A DNA stretch of 32,501 bases. Source: Bacteroidales bacterium (GTDB taxonomy: Bacteria; Bacteroidota; Bacteroidia; Bacteroidales; UBA932). Shown piece after piece: positions 16,444 through 23,875 of the stretch. Position 1 is the stretch's first letter, and every line of letters begins with the position of its first letter. Location: the NCBI GenBank assembly GCA_023227835.1, contig JALOCI010000032.1, positions 1-32,501 on the forward strand, in the 5' to 3' direction. The notes under the pieces are model-generated. The model saw only the letters and a list, made by a program, of their open reading frames with translations. It did not search any database and was not told the DNA's origin. The position numbers and the translations under genes were made by a program.

Positions 16444-18432
16444 TTAAAGATAACAAATTTCCCTCATAATAACTGCGCTCCTTGACGGAAGATAGACAGA
16501 CAGTGTGTCATTCCCGTTTTCCCTTGCAGTGATATACTTCATATTCTGTTGAATTCTGTCAAATCCTCCGAATTCCGGGGCATCTGAATTGAGAATAATC
16601 TCATACTCTCCGGCCTGTGATTTGAACCTGTAATCCGGGTAAGAGACTGTGGGATTAAAATTAAATGCCATAATAAGTCCAGATCTTGTGAAAATCAATA
16701 TCTGCCTCTCATTATCCTCATAGATTGAAACAGGTGACTTTTCTAACAGGTTGGTCTCTTTTGCCATTTCAATCATAGCCTTATCAAAATTCAGCAGGAA
16801 ACCATATTTTAACTTTTGATTGTCCGCCAGAGACCATTGCCTTCTTGCATAATGGTACGACCAGGAGTTCCCTGCCCTTGGAAAATCAATCCATTCGGGG
16901 TGACCGAACTCATTTCCCATAAAATTAAGATATCCGTCTCCTGCGGTAGCCAGTGTAAGCAGACGTATCATTTTATGCAAGGCAATGCCTCTGTCAACGT
17001 TGATATTAGTATGTTCCTTACTCATGAATTGATACATATCCTTATCCATCAACCTGAATATAATTGTTTTATCCCCAACAAGAGCCTGGTCATGGCATTC
17101 AGAATAGCTTATAGTTTTCTCATCACCCCTTTTTCTAGTCAGTTCATGAAATATACTGCTCATATTCCACTCTTCATCCCTCAGCTCCTTAATCCACTTT
17201 ATCCAGTGATCCGGTACCCCCATGCTCATTCTGAAATCAAAACCATTTCCTCCATTGACAAACGGAGAAGCCAATCCCGGCATTCCGCTCATCTCCTCAG
17301 CTACAGTAATTGCATTCGGATTGATCTCTTTTATCAGAATATTGGCAAGTGTCAGGTAAACAAGGGCGTCCTCGTCCTGATTTCCATCGAAATAACAAGA
17401 ATAGTCCGTAAAATCCCTCCCCAGACCATGATCAAGATATATCATACTTGTAATGCCGTCAAAACGAAACCCGTCCAGGTTATACTCTTCAAGCCAGAAT
17501 TTACAATTCGAGAGCAGGAAATGCAGGACCTCATCCTTCCCATAATTAAAACATTTTGAGCCCCAAGCCGGATGATCTCCTCTTGCCCCCTGATGAAAAT
17601 AGAGCGCAGGGTTTCCGTCAATCTGCGAAAGGCCCTCCATTGTATTGCTCACGGCGTGTGAGTGTATAAGGTCTATAATAACTGCTATTCCATAACCGTG
17701 GGCTGCATCAACCAGTTTCTTAAAGTCATCCGGTGTGCCGAAACGTGAACTTACAGCAAAAAAAGCCGATACCTGGTATCCGAACGATCCATAATACGGG
17801 TGCTCCTGCACAGCCATTAGTTGTAATGTATTATATCCAAGATCCGCTATTCTGGGAAGTACAGTCTCCCTGAAATAGTTGAAAGTTGCCACTCCCGGTT
17901 CTTCTGAACTCATACCGACATGAGCCTCGTAGATCATAGGGGTGAATTTCGTTTCTATCCTCTTGTTAATCCATTTATAATCTTTTGTATCCCAAATCTG
18001 AGCAGAGAAAATCTTACTATTTTCATCCTGGATACATCTGGTTGCATATACCGGCATCCGTTCACCCTCTCCCCCATTCCAGAATACGTACCACTTGAAA
18101 AGATCTCCGTGCCGTACGGTATTTGCATTTAGTTCCAGTTCCCAGTCACCGTTACCTTTTGAAACAAGTGCATATTTTTTCTCAATTTTCCAGTTGTTGA
18201 ATGTACCAATCAGATAAATTGCAGTTGCACCGGGAGCCCACTCCCTGAAAAACCAGGATTTGCCGGTACGATGAACTCCGTAATATAGATGAGAGTTTAC
18301 CGACTTGTATAAAGGTTTGCCATATCCGGCCAGCTCTTGTCTTTTGGTAACCGCCTTCTGATAACGTCTGAGAATATCACGTCTGTAAGGTACCAACCAG
18401 GGATCATCTTCTATCAGTTTCAACTCTTCCAT
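16444..18432 (-). CDS. glgB: 1,4-alpha-glucan branching enzyme (GH13, eukaryotic-like)
   Basis: A 662-residue branching enzyme that cuts alpha-1,4 chains and rejoins them as alpha-1,6 branches. An N-terminal CBM48-type domain (FREWAPGATAIYLIGTFNNW, about residues 62-81) precedes the GH13 barrel. The four conserved regions are DLIHSHA (254-260), GFRFDGITSM with nucleophile D325, VAEEMSGMPG with acid/base E379, and SECHDQ with H447-D448. The C-terminal beta domain ends near SRSAVIMREICYL. Sequence such as YEAHVGMSSEEPGVATF and GNEFGHPEWIDFPR fits the eukaryotic-like GH13_8 group rather than the E. coli type. It follows xseB by 11 bases. Confidence 0.95.
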   Translation of the reverse strand: MEELKLIEDDPWLVPYRRDILRRYQKAVTKRQELAGYGKPLYKSVNSHLYYGVHRTGKSWFFREWAPGATAIYLIGTFNNWKIEKKYALVSKGNGDWELELNANTVRHGDLFKWYVFWNGGEGERMPVYATRCIQDENSKIFSAQIWDTKDYKWINKRIETKFTPMIYEAHVGMSSEEPGVATFNYFRETVLPRIADLGYNTLQLMAVQEHPYYGSFGYQVSAFFAVSSRFGTPDDFKKLVDAAHGYGIAVIIDLIHSHAVSNTMEGLSQIDGNPALYFHQGARGDHPAWGSKCFNYGKDEVLHFLLSNCKFWLEEYNLDGFRFDGITSMIYLDHGLGRDFTDYSCYFDGNQDEDALVYLTLANILIKEINPNAITVAEEMSGMPGLASPFVNGGNGFDFRMSMGVPDHWIKWIKELRDEEWNMSSIFHELTRKRGDEKTISYSECHDQALVGDKTIIFRLMDKDMYQFMSKEHTNINVDRGIALHKMIRLLTLATAGDGYLNFMGNEFGHPEWIDFPRAGNSWSYHYARRQWSLADNQKLKYGFLLNFDKAMIEMAKETNLLEKSPVSIYEDNERQILIFTRSGLIMAFNFNPTVSYPDYRFKSQAGEYEIILNSDAPEFGGFDRIQQNMKYITARENGNDTLSVYLPSRSAVIMREICYL

Positions 18433-18443
18433 AATATGCCGTA

Positions 18444-18629
18444 TTATGTTATGTCAGGAATCTCTCTTTCAATTGCACGAAGCTGTTCCTGACATTGTTT
18501 TACAAGTTCTGAGGCCCTCTTTACATATTTTGAAATATCCTGAAGGTCTGTTTCGGGATTTTCTATCTTTTCCACAATTTTCTGGAGTTCGTCCAGAGAC
18601 TCCTTATAATTCAGCTTGTTCTTTTTCAT
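18444..18629 (-). CDS. xseB: Exodeoxyribonuclease VII small subunit
   Basis: A 61-residue protein matching the small subunit of exonuclease VII, several copies of which wrap the large subunit for single-strand DNA degradation. The pattern NYKESLDELQKIVEKIENPETDLQDISKYVKRASELVKQC is typical: the family motif (Y/F)xxSLxELxxIVxxLExxxxxL is clear, and the protein is predicted to be two helices. The ATG at 18629 is chosen; a GTG one codon earlier (18632) is also possible. The A of the ATG is the last base of an 84-bp heptamer repeat, so the ribosome-binding region consists entirely of repeated AAAGTGA units. It follows xseA and precedes glgB. Confidence 0.93.
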   Translation of the reverse strand: MKKNKLNYKESLDELQKIVEKIENPETDLQDISKYVKRASELVKQCQEQLRAIEREIPDIT

Positions 18630-18712
18630 CACTTTTCACTTTTCACTTTTCACTTTTCACTTTTCACCTATCACTTATCACTTATCACTTATCACTTATC
18701 ACTTATCACTTT
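18629..18712 (-). repeat. 12-unit heptanucleotide tandem repeat at the xseA-xseB junction
   Basis: Twelve contiguous 7-bp units. On the plus strand, from 18629, there are five TCACTTT, one TCACCTA, five TCACTTA and one TCACTTT. On the coding (minus) strand the units are TAAGTGA and AAAGTGA. The repeat encodes the last residues and the stop of xseA, fills the whole xseA-xseB spacer and touches the xseB start codon. Every frame through TAAGTGA units soon meets TAA or TGA, so slippage would not extend XseA far. Slippage would change spacer length and possibly xseB translation. Confidence 0.97.
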
Positions 18713-19813
18713 AACCACACACTCTATCTGCCCTCCTTTGAGTAAAATTCCAATCTTATCATCAACTCTGATTTCGTTTATATTTTTTATTCGTCTGCCC
18801 TCCTTTTGAATAAGGGCATAGCCCTTCTCCAGAAGTTTTAGCGGATTGCCTGAAATTATCCGTTGCTCCAGCAGTTGAATCTTGTTTTGCTCGTTCATAA
18901 TCCTGTTCTGCAGCGCCATAGAGAGTCTCCTTGTAAGATACAGAATCTGCTGCTCCTCTGCCGCAAAAAGATCAATTATGAAATCTGCCAGGGCTGTGGG
19001 CGTTTTTACAGAGGTGTGAGCCACCATATCTGCAATGTGATAATCGTGATCGTGTCCGACACCTACAACAACAGGAATAGGAAACTGTGCAATATTTGCA
19101 GCGAGTGTATAATCATCGAAGCAAGCCAGATCATGCGCGGCCCCTCCGCCTCGGAGTATGAGCAGAAGATCAAAATCATCAATCCTGTCCGCCACTTCAT
19201 CCATTGCCTCTATAATACCTTCAGGTGCCGTAATACCCTGCATAGGGGCTGAAAAAAGCTCAGTATAAAATTTGAATCCAAATTCATTTTCATGAAGTTG
19301 TTTCATAAAATCACGATAACCTGCTGCCTGCTCTGAAGATATAACCGCAAGGCGTTTTGGCAAATCCGGAAAATCGAGAGTAGAGTTCATTTCGAACATC
19401 CCCTCATTTTTAAGACGGTTGATAGTTTCCTGGCGAAGTAGTTCCTGCTCACCAACAGTAAATGCAGGGTCAATATCCGTTATCACAAGGCTTAGCCCAT
19501 ACAATGATGAGAACTGGACCTGCACATATACAAGAACATGCATTCCTTTTGAAAGCGGCGAACCAGTAGTCGTTTCAAAAAAGGGTTTAAGCATACGATA
19601 ATTATTAGCCCAGATGATTGCCTGGGCTTTTGCAGAAATCGCATCCTCCCCCGGATTCTTATCAATAAGATCAAGATAACAATGGCCTGAATAATGGTTC
19701 TTTATCTCACTTATCTCGGCAGTTATCCAGTATTTCCCGTTAAATCTCTGCTCTATAGATTGTCTCACCTGCTCCTGTAAATCAGCGAGTCTTATCTTCT
19801 CCACTTTTCCCAT
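18692..19813 (-). CDS. xseA: Exodeoxyribonuclease VII large subunit
   Basis: A 373-residue catalytic subunit of exonuclease VII, which degrades single-stranded DNA to oligonucleotides. An N-terminal OB-fold (YWITAEISEIKNHYSGHCYLDLID) precedes the catalytic domain, which has AVISSEQAAGYRDF, LLILRGGGAAHDLACFDDY and VGVGHDHDYHIADMVAHTSVKTPTALADF, equivalent to the RGGGS and GVGHExD motifs of the family. A short coiled-coil region follows and the C-terminal OB-like end (LEKGYALIQKEGRRI) is present. It is shorter than the E. coli enzyme because the coiled coil is reduced. The final residues KVISDK and the stop are encoded by the heptamer repeat. It is the first gene of the long minus-strand unit that continues into glycogen metabolism. 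Confidence 0.95.
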   Translation of the reverse strand: MGKVEKIRLADLQEQVRQSIEQRFNGKYWITAEISEIKNHYSGHCYLDLIDKNPGEDAISAKAQAIIWANNYRMLKPFFETTTGSPLSKGMHVLVYVQVQFSSLYGLSLVITDIDPAFTVGEQELLRQETINRLKNEGMFEMNSTLDFPDLPKRLAVISSEQAAGYRDFMKQLHENEFGFKFYTELFSAPMQGITAPEGIIEAMDEVADRIDDFDLLLILRGGGAAHDLACFDDYTLAANIAQFPIPVVVGVGHDHDYHIADMVAHTSVKTPTALADFIIDLFAAEEQQILYLTRRLSMALQNRIMNEQNKIQLLEQRIISGNPLKLLEKGYALIQKEGRRIKNINEIRVDDKIGILLKGGQIECVVKVISDK

Positions 19814-19838
19814 TTATTTTTTTTAAACTCCATTCATA

Positions 19839-19846
19839 CAAATATA
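19839..19846 (-). promoter_or_regulatory. Bacteroidetes -7 box (TATATTTG) upstream of xseA
   Basis: On the minus strand this reads TATATTTG, a full match to TAnnTTTG, 25 bases before the xseA ATG. It lies in the 71-base divergent gap with engB. If it is the main promoter, it would drive the whole xseA-to-6468 unit of about 13 kb. No clear -33 TTTG is seen. Confidence 0.5.
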
Positions 19847-19859
19847 AGCAATAATGTTG

Positions 19860-19867
19860 TACCTTTG
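19860..19867 (+). promoter_or_regulatory. Bacteroidetes -7 box (TACCTTTG) upstream of engB
   Basis: TACCTTTG matches TAnnTTTG at all fixed positions and ends 17 bases before the engB ATG at 19885. It is back-to-back with the xseA box 13 bases away, so the two promoters would compete for the same stretch of DNA. No clear -33 element is visible. Confidence 0.5.
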
Positions 19868-19884
19868 CAGAGCATTTATCTCTT

Positions 19885-20472
19885 ATGAAGATCACAAAAG
19901 CCATATTTTCCGGTAGTAGCAGGTTTGTAGCAGACAGACCAAAACAAAGACTCCCGGAGTTTGCATTTATCGGCAGGTCAAATGTGGGTAAATCCTCTTT
20001 GATTAACATGTTATGCAACAACGGAGCGCTTGCCCACACCTCCTCAAAGCCGGGTAAAACACAGTTGATAAACCATTTTCAGATTAATGAGATGTGGTAT
20101 CTTGTAGACTTACCCGGATATGGTTATGCGAAGCTTTCCAAGAAACTAAGGGCAGACCTGGACGAGATTATCAGAGGCTATATAAATGGATCTGCAGAGT
20201 TGGTCAATCTGTTCGTTTTGCTGGATTCCCGTCATGATATCCAGCCTATAGACCTTCGTTTCATGATGGAACTGGGTGAGGCAGAGGTACCTTTCTCAAT
20301 CATCTATACAAAAGGTGACAAGCTAAGCGGAACAGCACTGAATAAGCAGATTAAGAATAACAACGAGACTCTTTTGGAATATTGGGAAGAGCTGCCTCCT
20401 CATTTTGTAAGCTCTGCGGTGAAGGGAACAGGACGTGAAGAGATTCTCGGATATATCGAAACTCTATTATAA
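19885..20472 (+). CDS. engB: Ribosome-biogenesis GTP-binding protein EngB/YsxC
   Basis: A 195-residue GTPase needed for assembly of the 50S ribosomal subunit. The G motifs are clear: G1 GRSNVGKSS, the G2 region KPGKTQLINHF, G3 DLPGYGYAKLS, G4 TKGDKLS and G5 SSAVKGTG. The N-terminal AIFSGSSRFVADRPKQRLPEFAF is typical of the family. Length is normal. It starts a plus-strand run with prs and nadE and has its own -7 box. Another ribosome-assembly GTPase, der, lies 2.1 kb downstream on the same strand. Confidence 0.97.
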   Translation: MKITKAIFSGSSRFVADRPKQRLPEFAFIGRSNVGKSSLINMLCNNGALAHTSSKPGKTQLINHFQINEMWYLVDLPGYGYAKLSKKLRADLDEIIRGYINGSAELVNLFVLLDSRHDIQPIDLRFMMELGEAEVPFSIIYTKGDKLSGTALNKQIKNNNETLLEYWEELPPHFVSSAVKGTGREEILGYIETLL

Positions 20473-20490
20473 ACATATAAAATCAAAACA

Positions 20491-21441
20491 ATGGATCATA
20501 ATCATAAGATTCAGATCTTCACATGCCGCAGTTCCAGATACCTGGCAGAGAAAATTGCAGCATCCCTCAATCTGGAACTTGGTAAATCAAATGTATTAGT
20601 CTTTAGTGACGGTGAGTTTCAACCAGCTTTCGAAGAGAGTGTGCGAGGAGCCACAGTTTTCATTGTACAGTCTACATTCCCTCCGGTGGATAATATGTTT
20701 GAGCTTCTACTGATGATTGATGCAGCAAGAAGAGCCTCGGCATATAAAGTTATTGCAGTTATTCCGTATTTCGGATGGGCAAGACAGGATAGAAAAGACA
20801 GACCTAGAGTGCCGATAGGAGCCAAACTTGTTGCAAACCTTCTTGCGGCTGCCGGATGTGACAGAGTGATGACCGCCGACCTGCACGCAGATCAGATCCA
20901 AGGGTTCTTTGATTTCCCCGTTGACCATATTTATGCAAGTTCCATATTCCTTCCATATCTGCGTGAGCTGAACCTTGAGAATATGTCTATTGCGGCTCCC
21001 GATATGGGTGGAGCTAAAAGAGCCAACGCATACTCTCGAATCCTTGGTTGCCCGTTGATTATCTGTCATAAATCAAGAGAAAAGGCCAATGTGGTCGGTT
21101 CAATGACAGCAATCGGTGAAGTAGAGGGAAGAAATATTGTGATAATAGACGACATGATTGACACAGCCGGAACTATTACGAAGGCAGCAGACATGCTTAT
21201 GGAAAAAGGCGCACTGAGTGTAAGGGCTCTTGCGACACACGCTGTCATGTCAGGTCCCGCTTATGAGAGAATTGCAAAATCGAAACTTAAGGAGGTTATA
21301 CTTTCTGATACAATTCCTCTTACAACCGACCCTAATATAGACATGACAAAAATAAAGGTACTCACTGTATCTGAAATTTTTGCCGATGTTATTGACAAGG
21401 TATATAATTACAAATCAATAAGCACAAGCTTCGTATTCTAA
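20491..21441 (+). CDS. prs: Ribose-phosphate pyrophosphokinase (PRPP synthase)
   Basis: A 316-residue class I PRPP synthase that makes phosphoribosyl pyrophosphate from ribose-5-phosphate and ATP for purine, pyrimidine, NAD, His and Trp synthesis. The ATP site region PYFGWARQDRKDRPRVPIGA, the metal-binding TADLHADQIQGFFD and the PRPP loop VIIDDMIDTAGTITKAA are all present, as is the early DGEFQPAFEESVRG segment. Length is normal. It starts 18 bases after engB and ends one base before nadE; the latter also belongs to a PRPP-linked area of metabolism (NAD). Confidence 0.97.
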   Translation: MDHNHKIQIFTCRSSRYLAEKIAASLNLELGKSNVLVFSDGEFQPAFEESVRGATVFIVQSTFPPVDNMFELLLMIDAARRASAYKVIAVIPYFGWARQDRKDRPRVPIGAKLVANLLAAAGCDRVMTADLHADQIQGFFDFPVDHIYASSIFLPYLRELNLENMSIAAPDMGGAKRANAYSRILGCPLIICHKSREKANVVGSMTAIGEVEGRNIVIIDDMIDTAGTITKAADMLMEKGALSVRALATHAVMSGPAYERIAKSKLKEVILSDTIPLTTDPNIDMTKIKVLTVSEIFADVIDKVYNYKSISTSFVF

Positions 21442-21442
21442 T

Positions 21443-22285
21443 ATGCTCACCAACACCACTCCGGACATACTCCATGACAAGATAGTCATGACACTCCGGC
21501 ACTTTATGAAAAGTGCAGGAAAAAGTAAAGTTGTAGTCGGTCTCTCCGGCGGAATTGACTCTGCTGTAGTCGCTACTTTAGCTGTAAATGCCCTTGGAGC
21601 GGATTCTGTTTCAGGGATACTAATGCCCTCGCCATTCTCCACCCTTCATTCGGTGAGCGATGCAGTCGAGTTGTCTGAGAACCTGAAGATCAAATATAGC
21701 ACAGTGCCAATCGAGGCTATTTTTCACAAATATATGAGGGAGCTCACCGACCTTTTCGGAGAAGAGCCTAACAGACTGACTGTTGAAAACCTTCAGGCGA
21801 GAATACGCAGCACTATATTAATGGCAGCATCGAACCAAACCGGTGCTTTATTGTTGAATACATCAAACAAAAGTGAGATGTCAATGGGTTACGGCACTTT
21901 ATACGGTGATTTGAGCGGGGCGGTTATGGTCATAGGAGACATTTACAAACTTGATGTATATGAGTTGGCCCGTTATATGAATTCCCTCAAAAGGTCAATT
22001 CCGGACTCTACAATGACCAAGGAACCCTCTGCTGAGCTAAGCATAGGACAGAAAGATTCAGATGCCATACCTCCATACGAAGTGCTTGATCCGATATTGT
22101 ATTCTCTGAATGAGGGAGGTAAGACTCCTGAGGAGATAGTTGCCTCCGGTACAGACAAAAAACTTGTTGACCGGATAATCTCACTTAGAAATTCGGCATC
22201 ATTCAAAGGCGCTCAGCTTCCGCCTATGATACAAGTGGGAGAAAACCCTCTCCTTCCTGCAAATAAATGTATAAGCTGTAAATAA
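21443..22285 (+). CDS. nadE: NAD+ synthetase, ammonia-dependent type
   Basis: A 280-residue enzyme that amidates nicotinic acid adenine dinucleotide to NAD+. The PP-loop LSGGIDSAVVATLAVNALG lies near residues 33-52. NTSNKSEMSMGYGTLYGDLSGA carries the usual substrate-binding motif, and TKEPSAELSIGQKD is typical. There is no N-terminal glutaminase (nitrilase) domain, so it should use free ammonia, or glutamine through another protein. The start codon comes one base after the prs stop, so translation is probably coupled. Confidence 0.95.
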   Translation: MLTNTTPDILHDKIVMTLRHFMKSAGKSKVVVGLSGGIDSAVVATLAVNALGADSVSGILMPSPFSTLHSVSDAVELSENLKIKYSTVPIEAIFHKYMRELTDLFGEEPNRLTVENLQARIRSTILMAASNQTGALLLNTSNKSEMSMGYGTLYGDLSGAVMVIGDIYKLDVYELARYMNSLKRSIPDSTMTKEPSAELSIGQKDSDAIPPYEVLDPILYSLNEGGKTPEEIVASGTDKKLVDRIISLRNSASFKGAQLPPMIQVGENPLLPANKCISCK

Positions 22286-22298
22286 TAAAGAAAACGAT

Positions 22299-22568
22299 AT
22301 GTCACTGTTTTTATTTTCAATAGCTCTGGTAGCACTTTGTGTATTCCTGCTATGTTTTAATATAATTTTCCGTAAGGATGGCAAATTTCCAGATAAGGAG
22401 ATAGGTCACAACAAGGAGTTGAGGAAACTCGGCCTGAAATGTGCCAAAGCCGAGGAAAAAGAGATGTGGGGAACCAACGGCTCCATGAAAAAGAAAAAAG
22501 GAATTTCATACTCTCCGTCAGAAGGATGTTCTTCTTGTTTCGGATCAAGCTGTGAGGGTTGTTGCTAA
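22299..22568 (+). CDS. Small Cys-rich membrane protein of unknown function
   Basis: An 89-residue protein. It begins with one membrane helix (LFLFSIALVALCVFLLCFNIIF, residues 3-24), then KDGKFPDKEIGHNKELRKLGLKC, a charged stretch, and a Cys-rich end, CSSCFGSSCEGCC, with five cysteines in 13 residues plus others in and after the helix. The FPxxxIGxNKxLRxxGxxC pattern resembles small membrane proteins I associate with Bacteroidetes, but I cannot name a function. The cysteines suggest metal or Fe-S binding, or thiol chemistry; similarity to NqrM-type maturation factors is only in layout. Its stop overlaps the der start by one base (TAATG). Confidence 0.8.
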   Translation: MSLFLFSIALVALCVFLLCFNIIFRKDGKFPDKEIGHNKELRKLGLKCAKAEEKEMWGTNGSMKKKKGISYSPSEGCSSCFGSSCEGCC

Positions 22569-23875
22569 TGGGAATAGTTGCTATAGTCGGACGCCCGAAT
22601 GTGGGTAAATCCACCCTTTTCAACAGAATGGTGGGTATGAGAAAAGCCATTGTAGACGAAATGGCAGGTGTTACCCGTGACAGACATTACGGCACTTGCG
22701 AATGGTGCGGTAAGGAGTTTTCTGTGATAGATACTGGTGGTTACACTTTAAATTCTGAAGATGTTTTCGAGGATGAGATACGTAAACAGGTTCTCCTCGC
22801 AATAGAAGAGTCAGACGTGATTCTGTTCCTTTGTGAAGTCGGAACAGGAATTACCGATTACGATTCCCAGATTGCGGATATATTGAGGAGGAGCAAGAAA
22901 CCTGTTCTGCTTGTTGCAAATAAGGTTGACACAGGAGAGAAGATGTTTGACACTCATGTTTTCTACGGGCTAGGGCTGGGAGAACCATGGGCAATTGCAT
23001 CTGCAAACGGAAGCGGAACGGGAGATCTTATGGATAAGATTGTGGAACTGCTGCCTGTTGAAGAGAAGAAAGAAGAGAGAAGAGAGATTCCGCACATTGC
23101 AATCGTCGGCAGACCGAATGTCGGTAAATCCTCATTGACCAATGCTCTCCTGGGTGAAGACAGAAATATTGTAACACCAGTTGCTGGCACTACACGTGAT
23201 TCAATTTCTTCGTACTACAATAAATTCGGCCATGAATTCATGCTGGTTGACACAGCCGGACTGAGAAAGAAAAACAAGGTAAAGGAAGATCTTGAGTTCT
23301 ACTCTGTAATGAGATCTGTGAGAGCTGTCGAAAATTCCGATGTGTGTGTAATGATGATAGACGCTGCAACCAGTGTCGAATCACAGGATATGTCAATCTT
23401 CAACCTCATAATCAAAAACAGGAAGGGTTGTGTTATAGTTGTGAACAAGTGGGACACAATCGGAGACAAGGATGCCAATACAATGAAGAAGATGAGAGAG
23501 GAGATAATGGGTAAAATAGCTCCTTTCAACGATATCCCTATCATCTTCACATCTGTGACCAATAAGCAGAGAATTCTTGACGTACTTGATGCTGCGGCAA
23601 AAGTATACGAAAACAGGTCAAGAAAGATATCCACGTCCAAACTGAACGAGGTTATGCTTGAGGAGATAGAGAACTATCCCCCTCCGGCAATAAAAGGCAA
23701 GTATGTCAAGATTAAATATATAACGCAACTGCCAACCCCTGCCCCGTCATTCGCCTTCTTCTGCAATCTGCCTCAATATGTAAGGGATGACTACAAGAGA
23801 TTCCTTGAGAATAAATTGAGAAAGCATTTTGATTTTTCAGGTGCACCTATACAGATATTCCTTCGCCAGAAATAG
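22568..23875 (+). CDS. der: Ribosome biogenesis GTPase Der (EngA)
   Basis: A 435-residue double GTPase required for late 50S assembly. The ATG at 22568 gives the canonical start MGIVAIVGRPNVGKST. G domain 1 has GRPNVGKSTLFNR, DEMAGVTRD, DTGGY and NKVD; a short linker rich in Glu, Lys and Arg follows; G domain 2 has GRPNVGKSS, PVAGTTRDS, DTAGLRKK and NKWD. The C-terminal KH-like domain includes PPAIKGKYVKIKYITQ and ends IQIFLRQK. Length is normal. Its last 29 bases overlap the 3' end of the histidine kinase gene on the opposite strand. Confidence 0.98.
   Translation: MGIVAIVGRPNVGKSTLFNRMVGMRKAIVDEMAGVTRDRHYGTCEWCGKEFSVIDTGGYTLNSEDVFEDEIRKQVLLAIEESDVILFLCEVGTGITDYDSQIADILRRSKKPVLLVANKVDTGEKMFDTHVFYGLGLGEPWAIASANGSGTGDLMDKIVELLPVEEKKEERREIPHIAIVGRPNVGKSSLTNALLGEDRNIVTPVAGTTRDSISSYYNKFGHEFMLVDTAGLRKKNKVKEDLEFYSVMRSVRAVENSDVCVMMIDAATSVESQDMSIFNLIIKNRKGCVIVVNKWDTIGDKDANTMKKMREEIMGKIAPFNDIPIIFTSVTNKQRILDVLDAAAKVYENRSRKISTSKLNEVMLEEIENYPPPAIKGKYVKIKYITQLPTPAPSFAFFCNLPQYVRDDYKRFLENKLRKHFDFSGAPIQIFLRQK

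Noticed and set aside
16816..17559. A 247-codon open frame on the plus strand opposite glgB
   Set aside because: It lies wholly antisense to a well-conserved GH13 enzyme, has no recognisable domain and no start context; it is a shadow frame.
18629..18712. Possible CRISPR array at the tandem repeat
   Set aside because: The units are 7 bp and directly adjacent without spacers; it is a simple tandem repeat.
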